DNA from: Phylloscopus collybita
Lineage: Eukaryota > Chordata > Aves > Passeriformes > Phylloscopidae
Assembly (NCBI GenBank): GCA_027886175.1
Contig: JAJNNQ010000009.1
Location: 23,363,501 to 23,427,500 of the forward strand
DNA: 64,000 bases
Direction: 5' to 3'
How positions within the stretch are numbered: position 1 is the first letter of the stretch; every line of letters begins with the position of its first letter. The position numbers and the translations under genes are program-made. The notes beneath the pieces were generated by a model that had not been told where the DNA came from, did not search any database, and worked only from the letters and a program-made list of their open reading frames with translations. Shown piece by piece: positions 60,008 to 64,000 of the stretch.

Positions 60008-60381
60008 ACCCCACACCCAAGCAGGTGTTTCCATATAGGGAAACGTTTACAACTCACCCCTTGCTGTTCACATAAGGTAAAGGACCCAGAAACTTCAATG
60101 CTCTTTTCCCAATTAAAAGACTGCACAGAGGGGCTTAATTGCTTCTTTGGACTGCCTTAGCAGTGTAAGAGTATTCTCTACCCTGTATTCGACTTATATT
60201 TCTTTTGTTTGATACTGTTTATTATTTTTGTCACTGTTAAAACCTTTCCTTTACAAAGCATGTCCAGAGAAGTTGTCTCACTACTATTAAGCCCCTCTGG
60301 AAAGCTGCAGGTCAACCATCAGACTTGATACATCTTCACAGGGCTCATTCCACTCTGGTCACCTGTAAGATTGTATTACAT
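60008..60381. mobile_element. 374-bp unidentified insertion nested in CR1
   Basis: CR1 sequence stops after the CAGTGC at 60002-60007 and resumes at the CAGTGC at 60382-60387, so the inserted 374 bp is flanked by a 6-bp direct repeat that looks like a target-site duplication. The insert begins ACCCCACACC and ends TTACAT, not TG...CA, so a simple LTR is not evident. Inside it, CAGAGGGGCTTAAT (60126-60139) and ATTAAGCCCCTCTG (60286-60299) form an exact 14-bp inverted repeat around about 146 bp of AT-rich sequence. It may be a small transposon, a solo LTR with decayed ends, or two nested events. No family was recognised. Confidence 0.6.
60126..60299. repeat. 14-bp inverted repeat pair within the insertion
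   Basis: The exact arms CAGAGGGGCTTAAT and ATTAAGCCCCTCTG are 146 bp apart. The outward CAGAGG start resembles the CAG-type ends of hAT-family elements, but the 8-bp flanks do not match each other. Confidence 0.75.
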
Positions 60382-61152
60382 CAGTGCCAAGTACGGAGAA
60401 GAACCACTTTTTTGTCCTGCTGGCCACAATATTGCTGATACAGGCCAGGATACCATTGGCCTTCTTGGCCACCTGGGCACAGCTGGCTCATGTTCACCTG
60501 CTGTTGACCAGCAGCCCCAGGTCATTTTCCACTGGGTTGTTTTCTATCCCCCAGCCTATAGTGCTGTATGGGGTTGTTACAAGCTAAGTGCAGGTCCCAG
60601 TACTTGTCCTTGCTGAACCTCGTATTGCTGGCCTTGGTGCTGTCCAGATCCCTCTGAAGGGCCTTTCTACCCCCCAGGAGACCAACACTTCCACTTAGCT
60701 TAGTGTTGTCCACAAATCCACAGAGGGTGCGCTTGATCCCTGCATCCAGATCATCAGTAAGGATATAAAACAGGATTGACCCCAATACTGACCCATGGGA
60801 AACACCAATAATGATTGCCTGGCAACTGGATGTGATACCCTTCACCACCACCCTCTGGGCCCAGCCATCTAGCCAGTTTTTAACCCAGCAAGAAGTGCAC
60901 TTCTCCAAAAGCCATCAGCTACCTACTTTTCCTGGAGGATGCCGTGGGAGACAGCATCAAAGGCTTTGCTGAAGTCCAGGTAGACTACATCCACAGCCTT
61001 TCTCATCCACCAGGTGGGACACTTGGTCATAAAAGGGAGATCAGGTTGGTCAGGCAGGATCTGCCCTTCCTAAACCTGTGCTGGCTGGGTCTGATCCCCT
61101 GGTTGCCCTGTATGTGCCTTGTGATTGCACCCAACATGATCTGTTCCATATA
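60382..61152 (-). mobile_element. CR1: CR1 LINE, minus strand, reverse-transcriptase part (right of the insertion)
   Basis: Continuation of the 59493 element. Plus-strand landmarks: GATACAGGCCAGGATACC, CTTCTTGGCCACCTGGGCAC, CAATACTGACCC, TTTTAACCCAGC, AAAGGCTTTGCTGAAGTCC and GATCTGTTCCATA. The minus-strand frame 60522-60908 (128 codons) reads a reverse-transcriptase piece: NWLDGWAQRVVV, a VSHGSVLGSILF segment (usually VPQGSVLGPILF), then the catalytic region as FVDN (60705-60716) where active copies have two adjacent aspartates. The second catalytic Asp is therefore Asn. Together with the frameshifts and the missing 5' part, this marks a dead copy. Confidence 0.93.
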
Positions 61153-64000
61153 GATACATACTTTCAAATCTGGGTCCAAATGCATATTTAAATATTTGGA
61201 CATTGAAGAATTTGCCTAAGTGTTGCATGTGGTGACACAAAACTCAGGGACTGCATCCAAGAAATCTGGTTTTCATGACTCATATATATAATATTCAGCA
61301 TAAGAGGGATCCCTCAGATGCCTGAGAAGGATCACAGATTGTGACAAAGGATGGAGAAAGATTGAATTTAATTGAATTTTAGAGAAAGGAGAGGAAAATA
61401 AAAGGAGAGGAAAAACAGAAGAATAGACACATGTACAGTTTCATTGCAGATCTCCTATTAAATTTCAATATGGATTCATATTGTCCCTGTAAATATATTC
61501 ATATTCTACATTGAAGTTAAAAAGTGAAGACTACTGAAGGCACACATACATACAAGAATGAGATATTACCTGCAATAAATACTTTTGATTATCAGAAGAG
61601 GTTAAAAGTGTAGTTATAAGCGGATGTGTTTTAAGTATACTGAATGAGAAGGTTACAATTATAAGAAAGCTAATTTGCATTAATGGAAGTAGAAATAAGG
61701 GAATTTTGAAATGGTGAGTAAAGTAAGTTTAGTGAAAAATGCCAAAGACTGTTAGATATTGTAATGAAAGTAGCATATCAGCTCTGAATCTATTATGTCA
61801 TAAAGATGATTGTGTTAATACTGGGAGAGATATTCTAAAGTGCACAAACATTTCATGTTCTGGATGATATTTAGCTGTTTAGGGCACCGACCCATTTTTG
61901 ACATTTTTTTCAAGAATTTAGTAAATAAAATAAAAATATGATACAAGTCTTCTGAAAAAAATAGAAGAATGGAGATAGAAATGGCAGCTCTCAGTCATTT
62001 TAATGATCAGATGAAATAAAACTCCTGATGTGGAGAAAGAAACATATCAAACAGAGAAAAAAAATTGTCTTTTTTTGAAATGGAGTTTGTTTACAGCCTA
62101 TGGGGCCACAGCTACATTTTCAGAGTTTCACAATAATAGTAAAATCTGTCTCAGCTAAAAAGAAAAATGAGAGAGAAAATTGATCTGTGGTGGGAAGCAC
62201 AACAACAGAGTGAACATACAGTTAACAGCAATCTGATTGCCTACATATTTGAGGTCATCCTGACCAGCTCTAAACCCAAAGCAGAACTATGCTATGCTTT
62301 TCTCTGTTGGGTCAGGGAGCCCCAGAGGAATCCACAGGCAAAGAGTTTTCTATATTCTCTTCCTCAAAACATTCAGGAATTCATCTGAGACCTACAAGAT
62401 ACAGAGACAGGGTATTAAGTAGAAGAGTGAATCAGTGGTTGAACATATTCCTCTAAGAAGCTTTAGTTAGTGACTTTTCACAGAAAGCCTTAGAATAAAA
62501 CAAGTGGACATTTCAGACTGGGTTTTGTGTTTGCTATTTGACACACAGGCTTCAGGATATGATGACTTTCCTACCATGCAAATAATGGATCTTATTAAAA
62601 AATTTTGAGCTCTGATACACAGCTACTTATTCCACTATCTAAACTGGATTTCTTTTTAAACAAAGGCTATCTATTATTTTTTCAGCAAAAACTACTGTAA
62701 CACAAATTTCCTCAAGATAATTGGCAAATTAATCAGATCCATCACCTAAATTCTGGAGCATTTTGTATCTTACAAGGAATTTATGTCCTCAAAGGAAAAC
62801 TGAAAAGTTATTCCATTCAAGTGCAATCTAAAATTTTGTCACTGTTTCTCCAGACATCAAGAATCACAACAAATGAAAGATTTGCTTGAACAATGGAAGA
62901 TAAAAAATGGCCTCTCATCTGTCTGAAACAAAATGTACCTGGGAAAGAAGGCCAACAGGGTAACAGGTATCTGAACTAAACCTGTGGCAACCCATTCAAC
63001 CTTTTCAAAACTGACTGATATACTTCTAAGTATATTAAGTCTACTGCAAAGCAGAAGAGCTGGAGCCAGATGAAAAGCCTAGAAATTTGTAGAGGATAGA
63101 TTCTGATTTTTCAGGGGGGGAAAAAGGGTATGAAATCCATAGAAAATTATTTGGGCTTTTTTTGCAGCTAGTTATTTTGAAAACTAAAAATGTTACCAGA
63201 ATCTGATTTTATTTTTTGTGAGATATAATGGCTCAGTAATAATAGAGAATTAATGAGGCCCAATTAACAAGCTAAACCATGCCTCAGCTTCTAACATACT
63301 CAGTATAAACAATAATTATACAAAAGGGCACCTAATTAATGAAAAGTAATTCTGATGGTCAGTTCCTAATGTAATTATGCAGGTTTGTCTCCCAAAAACT
63401 TATGCCAGGAAAGAAAATCAAAGAGAACAGATACGTTTATATTTTTTATGCCTTGTTTTCCTTATATCTTTTGAACTTGTAAATATTGCAGACTTCAAGA
63501 GCTCTACTTAAGCAGAGTTGGTAGGGAGATGATCACAAACAAAATAACACTAAGCTCAGGGTTATTTTTAAGGCAGCTTTTGGAAACCACTACCTTGCTT
63601 TTGCTGCTCTGACTTGTGTTTCCATGGAAGCAGGACCAGACATGGACACAGTCACTAGCAGATGAGGCAATTTCAACTGCCAGTTTCTGGTTCTCAGCTC
63701 TGTTTCCATGACAACCAGTGCTGGCGCCCTGGAAAAGAGGTGAGGTATTTAAAACACTACAGTACTTTTAATAAATATCTGCTGCTGTACACGCACAACA
63801 CAGACACCTTACATCTCCAGCTACAGAAGCGCTGCTCAAAGTAGCACTGAAAATACATCTTGATACCAACTACTACTATCACCCTGGGCAGGTTTCATGG
63901 AGAAAAAAATGGGTGGTTTCTGAGAGCTGATTCCATCCTGATGTTCAGGAGCCAGAGGGAAGGGTTATTCTCTTCTTTCAAAATGAAGATGGAGATAGAC
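61153..64000. other. unique AT-rich stretch to window end
   Basis: No gene or recognised repeat. A 73-codon plus-strand frame at 62167-62388 has no family resemblance. A short purine-rich duplication (GGAGAGGAAAA) lies near 61388-61412. Confidence 0.5.

Noticed and set aside
59601..60020. 139-codon minus-strand frame as a host gene
   Set aside because: It is the end of CR1 ORF2 and 3' UTR read in antisense to the window, with frameshifts.
1..64000. Bacterial-style genes, operons, CRISPR arrays, tRNA or rRNA genes
   Set aside because: Coding density, repeat content and composition are those of a bird nuclear genome. No regularly spaced repeats or cloverleaf with conserved A/B boxes were found by eye.

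Overview
The window looks like vertebrate, and specifically bird, non-coding DNA. It is AT-rich throughout, and every open frame is short (longest 174 codons) with no recognisable protein family outside retroelements. Its interspersed repeats are the avian set: CR1 LINEs that are 5'-truncated and end in the ATTCTATG-type 3' tail, and several families of solo endogenous-retrovirus LTRs. The LTR at 9701-10454 resembles songbird LTRs as I recall them, so a passerine is my best guess, but the species cannot be fixed from this sequence. No host protein-coding exon, tRNA, rRNA, CRISPR array or operon could be supported. The window could be intergenic or lie inside a large intron.

Layout. 1-9700: mostly unique AT-rich DNA with a 27-bp tandem duplication, a GC-richer patch holding an 11-bp hairpin, and an unassigned 174-codon minus-strand ORF. 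9701-10454: an antisense LTR. 11345-11785 and 25716-26165: two related plus-strand LTRs. Between and after them lie a 44-nt T tract, a 42-nt A tract, a short CR1 3' end (23355-23420) and otherwise unique sequence. 32274-36928: three minus-strand copies of one LTR family within 4.7 kb, with a CR1 3' end nearby. A plus-strand copy of that family is at 44189-44587 and an internally deleted minus-strand copy at 52788-52957. 38300-38660 and about 46664-47385: two other LTRs with AATAAA signals.

45895-46430: an old CR1 fragment with a recognisable reverse-transcriptase motif A. 49785-51325: a long but broken CR1, plus strand. 57066-57527: a CR1 3' end, plus strand. 59493-61152: a long minus-strand CR1 split by a 374-bp insertion. 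All the reverse-transcriptase remnants are disrupted by stops, frameshifts or catalytic-residue changes, so nothing here looks able to move.

There is no gene system working together in this window. The structure worth a second look is in the repeats: a 41-bp exact copy of part of the 49785-51325 CR1 placed 2.7 kb away, the nested insertion in the minus-strand CR1, the LTR cluster with its diverging internal microsatellite, a few perfect hairpins, and three unassigned long ORFs.
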